In this document: positions 15,422 to 23,770 of the stretch, one piece after another | How the letters are laid out: the number at the start of each line of letters is the position of its first letter | Numbering within the stretch: position 1 is the first letter of the stretch | Source of the DNA: Deltaproteobacteria bacterium | GTDB taxonomy: Bacteria > Desulfobacterota > Dissulfuribacteria > Dissulfuribacterales > QOAL01 | Length of the DNA: 32,056 bases | Assembly (NCBI GenBank): GCA_015494395.1 | Contig: WGBG01000008.1 | Coordinates: 1-32,056 of the forward strand | Reading direction: 5' to 3' | Notes under the pieces: generated by a model | The model's input: the letters and a program-made list of their open reading frames with translations, nothing else | Databases searched by the model: none | Told to the model about the DNA's origin: nothing | Translations under genes and position numbers: made by a program

Positions 15422-15550
15422 ATATCATCCTGCGGTAGAGAAAAAAACGCAGCAATTACTATAATAATGTCAGGGAAGCTTTAGAAGATCTGACAGAAAC
15501 AGGATTCGGCCAGCCCAGCCTGTTAAGAAGACTTATTAGCCTTGAGAAAA
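15411..15550 (+). pseudogene. RelE/ParE-type toxin remnant, frameshifted
   Basis: From the ATG at 15411 the frame reads MRIEYHPAVEKKTQQLL and stops at 15464. MxIEYHPAVxKE is the usual beginning of RelE/ParE-type toxins paired with this antitoxin type. Removing one base from the seven-A run (about 15441-15447) restores KKRSNYYNNVREALEDLTET and the frame stays open into the tRNA gene. The frame also lacks the expected C-terminal catalytic half, which would end with an Arg-rich segment. It is therefore both shifted and truncated. The assignment rests on the first dozen residues and the context. Confidence 0.6.
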
Positions 15551-15626
15551 TGGCGGTCCCAAGGGGACTCGAACCCCTGTTTTCGGCGTGAGAGGCCGAC
15601 GTCCTAGGCCACTAGACGATGGGACC
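15551..15626 (-). tRNA. tRNA-Glu (anticodon CTC)
   Basis: Read on the minus strand from 15626: acceptor GGTCCCA, D-arm GTCTAGTGGCCTAGGAC, anticodon arm TCGGC-CTCTCAC-GCCGA with anticodon CTC, T-arm AGGGG-TTCGAGT-CCCCT, acceptor TGGGACC, discriminator G and an encoded CCA (15551-15553). All stems pair perfectly. It decodes GAG. The accessory island to its left ends exactly at the 3' end of this gene, a common integration boundary. Confidence 0.97.
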
Positions 15627-15648
15627 GCGATTGATTTGGACGGGTGCA

Positions 15649-15677
15649 AGAATAAATGCATGCAGGGCTTGTGTCAA
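15649..15677 (-). promoter_or_regulatory. tRNA-Glu promoter
   Basis: On the minus strand, TTGACA (15677-15672), a 17-base spacer and TATTCT (15654-15649) lie about 22 bases before the tRNA. A GC-rich TGCACCC follows the -10, as in stringently controlled stable-RNA promoters. Confidence 0.75.
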
Positions 15678-15726
15678 GCACATGGGCCAGTTTTTTTAAA
15701 ATTATTTTCGTACTTCATTTGGTATT

Positions 15727-16545
15727 TCAGGAACAGACAGCATATTTTTCAAGAAGCCGTCCAAGTGCCTCGATGGATGGAAAGACCGCATCCTCATCAT
15801 GGGCCTCCAGGGTCAGTACTGGACATATGCCGTTTTTTTCAAGCCATGCAAACAGGCTGTCAAAATCACAGGCACCCTGCCCCACCGGAAGATGGTCGTC
15901 TCTTTCTCCTGTGTTGTCATGTATATGAAGCTCGCCAATCCTGTGTCCAACAGCATCAAGCCACTGGTCAAGGGTGGAATCAGGCGAGAAAACCTTCAAG
16001 TGACCGAGGTCAAGGCAGAATGCCAGCGCCTCTGAATCAACTTCTGCAAAAATCTGCCTGTGGAACTCCGGATCAGGCTCATAAACATTTTCAAGCATCA
16101 GCCGTATGCCGGCATCTTCAGCATAGACAACAAGTTCTTTCAGTGAATTGATAATATTTTCAAGCCACTCTTCCTCAGCACAGAGGTACTGCTGATGATC
16201 ATAGCCTGAATGTATGACCACGCTGCCTGCGCCAAGGATCGAGGCAACATCTACAGCAAGACGAAGCCGCCCCATTGATGCCTTGCGCACCTCTCTATCA
16301 ATCGCCCCGGGGGAAATATCAGTAAACGGACCGTGTACCGTACACCGCACACCATTTAACCTGAATACAGCAGCCACCCTCACAAAATCATGTATTGCAA
16401 ATCTGTTAAGAACGGCGCGATTCAACCCCACCTCAGGATTGATACCAGTTTCAAGAAGTCGTTCAAGATACTTGTCAACAAGAAGATCAAAGGGGCATGA
16501 GACAAATGCACGCTTTATTACGCTTTCAGCATCCAACTTCAGCAC
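15727..16545 (-). CDS. Sugar-phosphate isomerase/epimerase-like TIM barrel (AP-endonuclease 2 fold)
   Basis: 272 aa. It belongs to the xylose-isomerase-like TIM-barrel superfamily. Likely metal ligands are all visible: E152 in LMLENVYE, D179 and H182 in FCLDLGHLKVF, H207/H209 in ELHIHDN and E247 in LTLEAHD. It also has VHGPFTDISPG (70-80) and VIHSGYDH (110-117). The substrate is unknown; members include sugar epimerases, inosose dehydratases and endonuclease IV. The start overlaps the end of the upstream YkgJ-type gene by 20 bases, so the two are made together. The N-terminal MLKLDAESVIKRAFVS is slightly unusual for the family, but no better start is available. Confidence 0.82.
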   Translation of the reverse strand: MLKLDAESVIKRAFVSCPFDLLVDKYLERLLETGINPEVGLNRAVLNRFAIHDFVRVAAVFRLNGVRCTVHGPFTDISPGAIDREVRKASMGRLRLAVDVASILGAGSVVIHSGYDHQQYLCAEEEWLENIINSLKELVVYAEDAGIRLMLENVYEPDPEFHRQIFAEVDSEALAFCLDLGHLKVFSPDSTLDQWLDAVGHRIGELHIHDNTGERDDHLPVGQGACDFDSLFAWLEKNGICPVLTLEAHDEDAVFPSIEALGRLLEKYAVCS

Positions 16546-16912
16546 GCTCCTTTACAAGCCGGCAGACGTCTTCATACTCTGCATACTCATCAAACCCCGG
16601 ACAGTCTGCCTTTATTGCCCTCCAGGCGGCCTCATCACCAAGAATCCCCGGGTGCAGGGGCCACCTGCGGCACTGGAACGGCTTTACATCATGGATTTTG
16701 CAAAGGCCATCCTCACCATAAAATATGCAGTGGCCATCCACTATCTGCATCTCAACCCTGGAGTCCTTGACCACACAGAACTTTTCCAGCAGTTGCTCTT
16801 TTGTAAGGTTAAGGAACGATGCTATACGCTCCTGCTCTTCAGGTGTCATTGAAACTGTACTTGTGCCGTGACAACAATGCCCACAGCACTTGCATGAAAA
16901 TATCTCCTCCAT
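16526..16912 (-). CDS. YkgJ-family cysteine-cluster protein
   Basis: 128 aa. It starts MEEIFSCKCCGHCCHG with the Cys-rich CxCCxxCC motif. Further Cys follow in GHCIFY, GLCKIHDVKPFQCRRWPL and ADCPGF, typical of the YkgJ/CxxCxxCC (UPF0153) family, thought to bind Zn or Fe-S. The function is not established; some members are linked to protein methylation or flagellar genes. A GGAAGGAG site precedes the ATG. It forms a probable two-gene operon with the TIM-barrel enzyme downstream (20-base overlap). Confidence 0.85.
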   Translation of the reverse strand: MEEIFSCKCCGHCCHGTSTVSMTPEEQERIASFLNLTKEQLLEKFCVVKDSRVEMQIVDGHCIFYGEDGLCKIHDVKPFQCRRWPLHPGILGDEAAWRAIKADCPGFDEYAEYEDVCRLVKERAEVGC

Positions 16913-17054
16913 AACTCCTTCCTGTAATACAGCACTAATGCCTGATTTGCGAGGTTGTCAGTTTGCGGACCATTAAAATTGCATAAAACCACTTCTTCAA
17001 TCTTTTGAAAAGTTCCATTCAGGCAATTACAACCTTGTGCTGTAACTTGACCGG

Positions 17055-17414
17055 TCAGTATGATGCCTCAAGGTCATCAAGGCAATTTTCTTCAAGGTAG
17101 CGCAACTGATCCCTTGTAACAGAGACAAACTCGATTCCAAACCTGTAGCTGCCATCTATCCTCGAAACCCATTTGACCTGCCCGGACATATTAATTGGTA
17201 TTGCGCCAAGGGTGGTCAGGTACACCAGCTCTTTTGCAGGCACTCGGTTTCGGCACTTTATTTTCATGCCACCGCGACCAATGTCAAGGGTCTGCCCGGT
17301 GAACTGATCATCACCGCATCTCCACGTCACCATTGAAGACAATGGATAACGCATTTCAGCCCTCTGCTCATACTGCTTTTCACCGAGTTTCCTGCTGAAT
17401 CTTCCTGTACGCAT
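17055..17414 (-). CDS. PilZ-domain protein (possible c-di-GMP effector)
   Basis: 119 aa from the ATG at 17414 (MRTGRFSRKLGEKQYEQRAE), which has GGGAGGT 4 bases in front; an ATG 27 bases earlier lacks such a site. The PilZ signature RxxxR appears as QRAEMRYP and the second motif as DIGRGGMKI, where the usual Ser of D/NxSxxG is Gly. This may weaken c-di-GMP binding. The remainder is a single small beta barrel ending in RFGIEFVSV. It stands alone with about 140 bases of empty sequence on one side and 200 on the other. Confidence 0.85.
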   Translation of the reverse strand: MRTGRFSRKLGEKQYEQRAEMRYPLSSMVTWRCGDDQFTGQTLDIGRGGMKIKCRNRVPAKELVYLTTLGAIPINMSGQVKWVSRIDGSYRFGIEFVSVTRDQLRYLEENCLDDLEASY

Positions 17415-17645
17415 TGCCACCTCCCAGGCTTGAGCTGTCATTTTCGTATGACAGCATGTTCATCGACCAATGGTATAGCGCTGATGGATGAATTCACAGG
17501 CAATATGCCATATGAAAATTTAATTCAGATTCTACAGACCAGCACTATACAACCCATTACAAAAAAGAGAGTCTAACTGGCTAAAGATTTGCCCAACGCA
17601 GACGGATTTTACTCTGCTACAAAAACCTGCCTAAACCATGGAACA

Positions 17646-18260
17646 TTAACGACCAAATAACCTGACGTATTCTGAAGCCCGTTCACAGATATCCGGAGCA
17701 GTCCAGATGTCACTGATTACTGCTGTCATATCAGCACCAGCATCAATGACCTCCTGTGCATTGGCTGCATTTATCCCACCTATAGCGCATATTGGAACAT
17801 CCAACACATCCCGTGCCCTTAAAAGCAGCTCTCGCCCTGCCCTCCTTGCCTCAGGCTTTGTGGGAGAGGGGAAAAAGGAACCGAAGGCAACATAATCAGC
17901 CCCCCTTGCCACAGCCTCTTCTGCAGCTTCTATTTTATTATAGCAAGAGACTCCTATTATTCCACCCTTAATTATTTTTCTTGCACTGGAAAGATCTATA
18001 TCATCTTCACCTACATGAACCCCGTGAGCACCTGACTCAGCAGCGAGTTCCACATGATCATTAACGATATACAACGCACCGTACCTTTCACACAACTGGC
18101 GAAGTTTACCGGATTTTTTTACCATCTCCTGGTCTGGTATACGCTTGTCCCGAAACTGGACAATCCTCGCGCCACCCTTTAATGCCTCCTCAGCCATCTG
18201 AAAAAAATCCTCTTCAGGCATGAGTTTAGCATCAGTAATGACATAAAGCCCCTGTAACAT
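17646..18260 (-). CDS. thiE: Thiamine-phosphate synthase
   Basis: 204 aa from the ATG at 18260 (MLQGLYVITDAKL), with an AAAGG site 8 bases upstream; a TTG six codons earlier is the alternative. It joins the pyrimidine and thiazole phosphates to give thiamine monophosphate in the cytoplasm. Motifs in order: IVQFRDKR, LYIVNDHVELA, GVHVGEDD, GVSCYN, YVAFGSFFPSPTKP and ICAIGGI. All catalytic positions look intact. No other thi gene is adjacent. I looked for a TPP riboswitch upstream and saw none. Confidence 0.92.
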   Translation of the reverse strand: MLQGLYVITDAKLMPEEDFFQMAEEALKGGARIVQFRDKRIPDQEMVKKSGKLRQLCERYGALYIVNDHVELAAESGAHGVHVGEDDIDLSSARKIIKGGIIGVSCYNKIEAAEEAVARGADYVAFGSFFPSPTKPEARRAGRELLLRARDVLDVPICAIGGINAANAQEVIDAGADMTAVISDIWTAPDICERASEYVRLFGR

Positions 18261-18369
18261 AATATCGGCCTTTTTCAACAGTTACCTGAAAAATATATTT
18301 ATATATACACAATTATTCAACTCGTTCACAGTTTGTACTACCAGGGTCATGTTGATACCTGCTACAAAC

Positions 18370-18392
18370 AAAAAAACCCTCATAAATGAGGG
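18370..18392 (-). terminator. Rho-independent terminator of the DUF882 gene
   Basis: On the minus strand CCCTCAT-TT-ATGAGGG (18392-18377) is followed by TTTTTTT (18376-18370). It is 28 bases after the stop and separates this gene from thiE. Confidence 0.88.
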
Positions 18393-18420
18393 CTTCAGTA
18401 TAATATTATCAATTATCGGC

Positions 18421-19074
18421 CTATCCCCACCATGACCTAAACTGTCCTGTATCCACATGGACAAAGCGCTGCCGTTTATAGTAGCCAACACCGCCGGCCT
18501 TAAGATTGTAGGCTGTCTTCCTGAGTTTGTATGTAGGTACTCCCGGAACCCTAATATCGACCGCCCTGCCATAGACATGGTAACTGTGTTTGGCGACATT
18601 GGAACTGTGCCTTCTAAGCATGGCGTTTGTTTTATAGGTGCGGTATCCGGAGAGGATATGAATGGGGTCTTTCAGTTCCAGGCTCACCTTGATACGGAAG
18701 AGATAATCCAGAAGATTAGGGTCAATCACATGGACTCTTCCACAATAGTGATCCCGAAAATGATAGTTGACCTTTCTGAGCGCACTTAGACTGTATCGAC
18801 CATTTTCCCAGTAGGTAACGGCAAGTGATTCCTTTGTAACCGGGCAGTATAAAAAGAGATCCCGCTGTTCCTCACCAAGGTCAGGCAAAACAAGCCCTGA
18901 CTTCTGTGCGGCCTCTGTAGCCTTGCAAAGCGGGTTTACTAATATTGCGGCAACTACTGCACTGAATCCGGTTATTAATTTGCGGCGGCTTACTGTTAGC
19001 TTTTCGGCCTCACTAATACCGGACAATTCCTCCTCAATCCCTGTCTGATTATCAAGGTTATGCTCTGACTGGTT
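18421..19074 (-). CDS. DUF882 / M15-type murein endopeptidase (YcbK/MepK-like), Tat-exported
   Basis: 217 aa from the ATG at 19074 (MNQSEHN), with AGGGAAG just in front; a TTG further up is possible. Positions about 28-55 hold SRRKLI followed by a hydrophobic run to NPLCKATEA, a plausible Tat signal. The mature domain has the zinc-peptidase pattern: SGYRTYKTNAMLRRHSSNVA, KHSYHVYGRAVDIRVPG and RFVHVDTGQFRSWW, giving the His/Asp/His ligands. E. coli YcbK (MepK) in this family cuts 3-3 cross-links in peptidoglycan, so a periplasmic cell-wall role is likely. It has its own terminator. Confidence 0.88.
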   Translation of the reverse strand, partial: NQSEHNLDNQTGIEEELSGISEAEKLTVSRRKLITGFSAVVAAILVNPLCKATEAAQKSGLVLPDLGEEQRDLFLYCPVTKESLAVTYWENGRYSLSALRKVNYHFRDHYCGRVHVIDPNLLDYLFRIKVSLELKDPIHILSGYRTYKTNAMLRRHSSNVAKHSYHVYGRAVDIRVPGVPTYKLRKTAYNLKAGGVGYYKRQRFVHVDTGQFRSWWG

Positions 19075-19234
19075 CATGACTTCCCTGTCTATCAATCCCA
19101 ACTGTTCTATACTAACCTAACAAAACAGAACTGCTTTACAAATCCATTTGTGACAAAAATGTTACAACATTGTCAACAATGATTCAAGCATTTTTTACAA
19201 ACTTTCAAAATTACAAATTCAAAAATCATGCCAA

Positions 19235-19792
19235 CTATTTAAATCTCCACTTTTCGGCCTCTTTTCGAATCTCCTCTTTCTTCTTGTATTCAAACTGAAT
19301 TCGCTCAATCTCTCTTGTAAGGAGCTCATTATCCTCCTGGCATTTTTCTAAGGCACCTGACGTATCCTGGTTTTGTCGTATGCATTTCCTGGCGCGTTTT
19401 TCCCAGTAAACGAGATTCTTTATTACTCGCACCTCTCCTGGAATTTCCCGTTTGCAACTGTCATCATAGAGCACCTTTACATACTCCTTGCGAGTACCGT
19501 CGAACACGCAAAGATAATATGCTGCCAGACACCTGCGTACAGGGTCCTCAAGCAAGGGAGTAAGCAGTTCTCTTATGTCATCCGTCTGGGAAGTACGAAC
19601 CTTTTCAAGCAGTATATCACGAGGCTTTTCCCTGTAAATAATCCTGGGTTCAGGTTCAGGGCATTTTGGGCAACAGGCAGAAAGGCAGTATTGGACCACA
19701 AGGGCGGCAATTATTGCAGGCAGAGCTGTCGTTTGCCTCGCAAGTCCTTTCAAAATGGTTCCTTTCATACTCCAGTGGGATTTTATATCCAA
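19235..19792 (-). CDS. Hypothetical lipoprotein with coiled-coil C-terminus
   Basis: 185 aa. The preferred start is TTG at 19792 because GGAGGG lies 7 bases in front; the ATG eight codons later has the GGAG too close. The N-terminus has basic residues, a hydrophobic stretch (about 22-36) and the lipobox LSAC with C40. A Cys/Pro-rich linker (CPKCPEPEP) follows. The mature domain carries scattered Cys pairs, and the last 50 residues are a charged helix (ECQEDNELL..RIQFEYKKKEEIRKEA-like) that could be coiled coil. I do not recognise a family. It precedes the DUF882 gene by about 160 bases on the same strand. Confidence 0.7.
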   Translation of the reverse strand: MDIKSHWSMKGTILKGLARQTTALPAIIAALVVQYCLSACCPKCPEPEPRIIYREKPRDILLEKVRTSQTDDIRELLTPLLEDPVRRCLAAYYLCVFDGTRKEYVKVLYDDSCKREIPGEVRVIKNLVYWEKRARKCIRQNQDTSGALEKCQEDNELLTREIERIQFEYKKKEEIRKEAEKWRFK

Positions 19793-19967
19793 TTCTTGCC
19801 CTCCATAAATATTGCTATGAAATTTTAATTCACAACTATTGCAATTAATAACTTGTGTGCTACTAACATACCACTCCCTGCTGTTTAGGCAAATCTATTA
19901 ACCAAAAATTACTGCTATCAACCCCAAAAGTGGAGAAATTCCTTTTAACACATTATGTTCGTCTATT

Positions 19968-20110
19968 AAATGTGATGGACTCGTAAAAAGTCAGAGCCAA
20001 ATAATACTCATACAACATAGAGTGTATCGCCATAATGGTGTCGTACATATATTGCATGCATTATGCGCACAAGCTCAAAAATAAGACTTTTTACGAGAAC
20101 ATCAAATGTG
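19968..20110. mobile_element. MITE-like element M3, intact, with flanking direct repeats
   Basis: Ends TGATGGACTCGTAAAAAGTC (19973-19992) and GACTTTTTACGAGAACATCA (20085-20104) are inverted repeats matching in 17 of 20 positions. AAATGTG occurs directly at 19968-19974 and 20104-20110, as expected for a 7-bp target duplication. The 130-bp body has no coding frame. A fragment of the same element is at 15021-15073. The rest of 19793-20167 is A/T-rich without a gene; the hyuB start follows 58 bases later. Confidence 0.85.
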
Positions 20111-20167
20111 TAGCTGACGAAGTTATAATTCTTTAATTTAATTACCCCTAATTAAGTAAATACGGCA

Positions 20168-21748
20168 ATGTACGACGACTCAATAACTCCCATTGACATA
20201 CAGATAACGGGCAAACTCCTGGGATCCATAGCTGATGAGATGGGCATAGTGCTTCAGAAGTCTGCATTTTCTCCAAACATCAAGGAGCGCTGCGACTTTT
20301 CGTGTGCAGTCTTTGACAGACAGGGCAAACTGCTTGCCCAGGCAGCCCACATCCCGGTTCACCTTGGGGCAATGCCCCTGACCACAAAATATATCCTTGA
20401 ACGGTTCAAGCTTGAAGATGGTGACATTGTAATCACAAACGACCCGTTTTCAGGGGGCAGCCACCTCCCGGACATTACCCTCATGCAGGGGGTCTTTATT
20501 CCTGAATACGGAGATGATGCACTGTTTTATGTGATGAACAGGGCGCATCACGCTGATGTGGGCGGAATAACTCCAGGCTCCATGCCTCTTGCCCGGAGTC
20601 TTTCAGACGAAGGCGTGCTCATAGAACCATCTCTGCTGCAAAGGGGCGGGGAAGTAGATAAAAAACTCCTCGATAGCATTGTGTCAAGGATGCGCAATCC
20701 TGATGAACGAAAGGGTGATCTGGGTGCACAGATGGCTGCACTTGAAAGGGGCATTAAAAGACTGAACGAGTTTGCGTCTCAACAGGATGCCAGCCGCCTT
20801 GAGAAAAAACTTTCAAGCCTTCTTGATTATGGAAGGCTTGTCATGGAAAACATAATCTCGGAAATGCCGGATGGAGAGTGGCAGTTCAGGGATTTTCTGG
20901 ATGATGACGGTGCAGAAAGCCCGCCTGTGCCCATTGAGGTAACCTTGCGTATCAATTCAGGAAAGGCAGTGCTTGACTTCAGCAGGAGCGCTGACCAGGT
21001 AAAGACCGGACTTAATACTGTAGCAAGTGTAACCCATTCTGCCGTGTATTACTGCTTTTTCTGCCTTGTTGAGGAAGGATATCCGGTCAATGACGGAAGC
21101 CTTAAACCCATAAGGGTAATAACACGGAAGGGGAGCGTGGTTGACGCCTTTCCGGGAGCACCGGTTGCGGCAGGCAATGTTGAGACATCCCAGCGCATAG
21201 TTGACTGTGTGCTTGGGACGCTTGCCCAGGCAATTCCGGAAAGGATACCTGCAGCAAGCGCAGGCACAATGAACAATATTGCCATTGGAGGCCCGCTGAA
21301 GGAGGGCGGGGAGTTTGCCTACTATGAAACACTTGCCGGCGGAATGGGGGCAAGGCCCGGCAGTGACGGGCTTTCTGCAGTGCAGGTGCATATGACAAAC
21401 ACCAGGAATACGCCTATCGAGGTGATTGAACAGGAATATCCAATGAGGATTGAAGAATATTCCATAAGACAGAGTTCAGGAGGTGCCGGCAGGTTCAAGG
21501 GCGGAGACGGGCTTTTACGCTCGTATCAGTTTCTGTCTCCAGCTACAATAACCCTTCTTACAGAGCGAAGAAGGCTTGCCCCCTATGGCCTTCACGGTGG
21601 CCGGGCCGGGCAATGCGGAAAAAACATCTTTTATTCTGCCAAATCCGATAAAGAATCGGTGCTTCCTGGAAAGACACATATTGAGTCAGAAGCAGGAGAC
21701 AGACTCACCATTCTTACCCCAGGGGGAGGCGGCTGGGGTACACCCTAA
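20168..21748 (+). CDS. hyuB: Hydantoinase B / oxoprolinase-type protein (HyuB)
   Basis: 526 aa, full length for HyuB. This family forms the second subunit of ATP-dependent N-methylhydantoinase, 5-oxoprolinase and acetophenone/acetone carboxylases. Signatures: SPNIKERCDFSCAVFDRQGK, AAHIPVHLGAMP, TNDPFSGGSHLPDITL near 100, MNRAHHADVGGITPGSMP and the Gly-rich tail ILTPGGGGWGTP. Several His/Asp positions of the metal site are intact. The partner HyuA is missing from both sides, which is odd because the two are usually adjacent. The ATG at 20168 has no clear ribosome site, so the start is moderately sure. Confidence 0.88.
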   Translation: MYDDSITPIDIQITGKLLGSIADEMGIVLQKSAFSPNIKERCDFSCAVFDRQGKLLAQAAHIPVHLGAMPLTTKYILERFKLEDGDIVITNDPFSGGSHLPDITLMQGVFIPEYGDDALFYVMNRAHHADVGGITPGSMPLARSLSDEGVLIEPSLLQRGGEVDKKLLDSIVSRMRNPDERKGDLGAQMAALERGIKRLNEFASQQDASRLEKKLSSLLDYGRLVMENIISEMPDGEWQFRDFLDDDGAESPPVPIEVTLRINSGKAVLDFSRSADQVKTGLNTVASVTHSAVYYCFFCLVEEGYPVNDGSLKPIRVITRKGSVVDAFPGAPVAAGNVETSQRIVDCVLGTLAQAIPERIPAASAGTMNNIAIGGPLKEGGEFAYYETLAGGMGARPGSDGLSAVQVHMTNTRNTPIEVIEQEYPMRIEEYSIRQSSGGAGRFKGGDGLLRSYQFLSPATITLLTERRRLAPYGLHGGRAGQCGKNIFYSAKSDKESVLPGKTHIESEAGDRLTILTPGGGGWGTP

Positions 21749-22105
21749 ATCATCATGCATGGTCAGCAGTTATTCCTGCAAAGGTTTATGGATAATCTCA
21801 TTAACATTTGCCCTAAAAACTTGACAATCATGTTCCAAAAGTGCAAGTATGCACATCAAATTAAATTTGCCTCTAGCTTAACAGTTGCCAGATTTGATTC
21901 ATTCACATGAAACAGGGTTTTGAATCTACAAACTGGCCATTCAGAGCGCCCCAAGAGGAGAGACAGGATTTCCAGACAGGAAAACTGATTTTTTAATATA
22001 TGACTGCTATTCCATGATAGCCCAAGACTGCGGACATCAGGCAGCCCGGGGCAGCTGATTCCCAGACAGAACTGGGGTGGAATAATAGGGAAAGGATTCA
22101 GGTAA
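21749..22105. other. hyuB-serA intergenic region, probable serA leader
   Basis: 357 bases with no credible gene. It contains TTGACA (21821-21826) and a short palindrome GTGCA-AGTA-TGCAC (21841-21854) that could be an operator. No good -10 is spaced 17 bases away. No terminator for hyuB and no riboswitch structure was recognised. Confidence 0.4.
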
Positions 22106-23686
22106 ATGAGGGTTATTATTACAGATCCCATTGCCCAGGACGGCGTGGAGATTTTAAGAAATGCAGGTTTAGAAGTTGAGGAGAAACTTGGCCTATCACC
22201 AGAGGAGCTCCTTGAGGCGATAAAAGGTGTTGACGGCCTTGTAATTCGCAGCAATACCAAGGTGACCCAGGATGTTGTAAACGCAGCTGACAGGCTCAAG
22301 GTGGTTGGGCGTGCAGGAACCGGGCTTGATAACGTGGACATTCCTGCCTGCAACAAAAAGGGCATAGTGGTAATGAACACCCCTGGCGGCAACACAAACT
22401 CCGCTGCGGAACACACCATTGCCATGATTATGGCCCTTTCCCGCCACATCCCCCAGGCTACAGCTTCCATGAAGGCTGGAAAGTGGGAGAAAAAGAAGTT
22501 CCAGGGACAGGAAGTTGCAGGGAAAACACTTGGAATTATCGGAAGCGGGCGGATTGGAACCATTGTGTGCCAGATTGCACAGGGCATGAAAATGAAAACC
22601 ATTGCATTTGATCCCTACGCTCGCAAAGAGGTAATGGAAAAGTACGGAATTGAGCTTACCGACCTTGATACAGTGCTTGCCAAATCAGACTACATCTCTG
22701 TTCACACCCCCCTTACCAATGAAACAAAGGGCATGCTGAACAAGGAGCTGTTTGACAAGATGAAAGATGGGGCAATGGTCCTGAACTGCGCCCGTGGGGG
22801 CATAGTAAATGAAAGTGACCTTTACGACGCCCTTACATCCGGGAAACTTGGCGGCGCTGCCCTTGACGTATTTGAAAAGGAGCCCACCACACTTGAAAAT
22901 CCCCTGCTGGGCCTGGACAACTTCATCTGCACCCCTCACCTTGGAGCCTCAACAAAAGAGGCACAGGAAAATGTTGCAGTTGCAGTGGCACGCCAGATTG
23001 CAGATTACCTTACAAAGGGAGAGGTGAGAAATGCTGTAAACGTCCCGTCTGTCAGCAGCGAGGCCCTGGCAGTTCTTGGGCCTGTAATCAACTTGGCAGA
23101 GAAGATGGGCACATTTCAGGGTTATCTTGCAGACGGGCCTCTGGAAGAGGTTACCATCAGCTACCAGGGAGATATTTCCGAGCTTGACACAGCCCCTGTA
23201 ACCATTGCGGTGCTCAAGAGCCTGCTCACTCCAGTACTTCGGGAAGAGGTCAACTTTGTAAATGCCCCGGTAATTGCCGAAGAGCGCGGCATAAAGGTTA
23301 CAGAGTCCAAGAGCCGCACATCAGAAGATTTTAACAACCTTCTGATTCTCACAGTAAAGACCAAAAATGCAACCAATACGGTTACTGGCACCATTTTCGG
23401 CAAGCAGGAACCCAGAATTGTCAAACTGAACGACTTCAGGGTGGATGCAGTGCCTGAGGGCCACATGCTTCTTATTTTCAATGAGGACAGGCCCGGAGTT
23501 ATTGGCAGAATTGGCATTACCCTGGGTGAGGGCGGACACAACATAGCTCGTATGCAGGTTGGCCAGGACACTGACCATCACAAGAATGTTATTCTCCTGA
23601 CCACTGATGAAAAGGTGGATGAAGCTGTTCTTGAGAAACTGAAAAACCAGGACGGTGTAGGCGGTGTTGTGGCAATAGAGCTATAA
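22106..23686 (+). CDS. serA: D-3-phosphoglycerate dehydrogenase, long form with ASB and ACT domains
   Basis: 526 aa, the long type I form. It oxidises 3-phosphoglycerate, opening serine synthesis. The NAD-binding domain has GIIGSGRIGTIVCQ near 150, NCARGG near 230 and TPHLGAST near 280 with the catalytic His. It continues into the allosteric-substrate-binding domain (about 315-450) and a C-terminal ACT domain (LIFNEDRPGVIGRIGITLGE), the usual site of serine feedback. The start has AAAGGATTCAGGT in front. A terminator follows the stop. Serine feeds the cysteine enzyme encoded 2 kb downstream, a metabolic link though not an operon. Confidence 0.96.
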   Translation: MRVIITDPIAQDGVEILRNAGLEVEEKLGLSPEELLEAIKGVDGLVIRSNTKVTQDVVNAADRLKVVGRAGTGLDNVDIPACNKKGIVVMNTPGGNTNSAAEHTIAMIMALSRHIPQATASMKAGKWEKKKFQGQEVAGKTLGIIGSGRIGTIVCQIAQGMKMKTIAFDPYARKEVMEKYGIELTDLDTVLAKSDYISVHTPLTNETKGMLNKELFDKMKDGAMVLNCARGGIVNESDLYDALTSGKLGGAALDVFEKEPTTLENPLLGLDNFICTPHLGASTKEAQENVAVAVARQIADYLTKGEVRNAVNVPSVSSEALAVLGPVINLAEKMGTFQGYLADGPLEEVTISYQGDISELDTAPVTIAVLKSLLTPVLREEVNFVNAPVIAEERGIKVTESKSRTSEDFNNLLILTVKTKNATNTVTGTIFGKQEPRIVKLNDFRVDAVPEGHMLLIFNEDRPGVIGRIGITLGEGGHNIARMQVGQDTDHHKNVILLTTDEKVDEAVLEKLKNQDGVGGVVAIEL

Positions 23687-23719
23687 GCCTGACTTACCGT
23701 CACTTCAATACAGCAATTC

Positions 23720-23747
23720 AAAGGGCAGCCAATGGAGCTGCCCTTTT
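23720..23747 (+). terminator. Rho-independent terminator of serA (possibly bidirectional)
   Basis: AAAGGGCAGC (23720-23729) and GCTGCCCTTT (23737-23746) form a perfect stem with a 7-base loop, ending in TTTT. It lies between serA and the converging zinc-ribbon gene. Confidence 0.88.
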
Positions 23748-23770
23748 CATTTGACTCTGAACAGGTGCCA

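Noticed and set aside
18261-18420. TPP riboswitch before thiE
   Set aside because: No CUGAGA core or matching stems were seen; the region holds only the DUF882 terminator and A/T-rich sequence.
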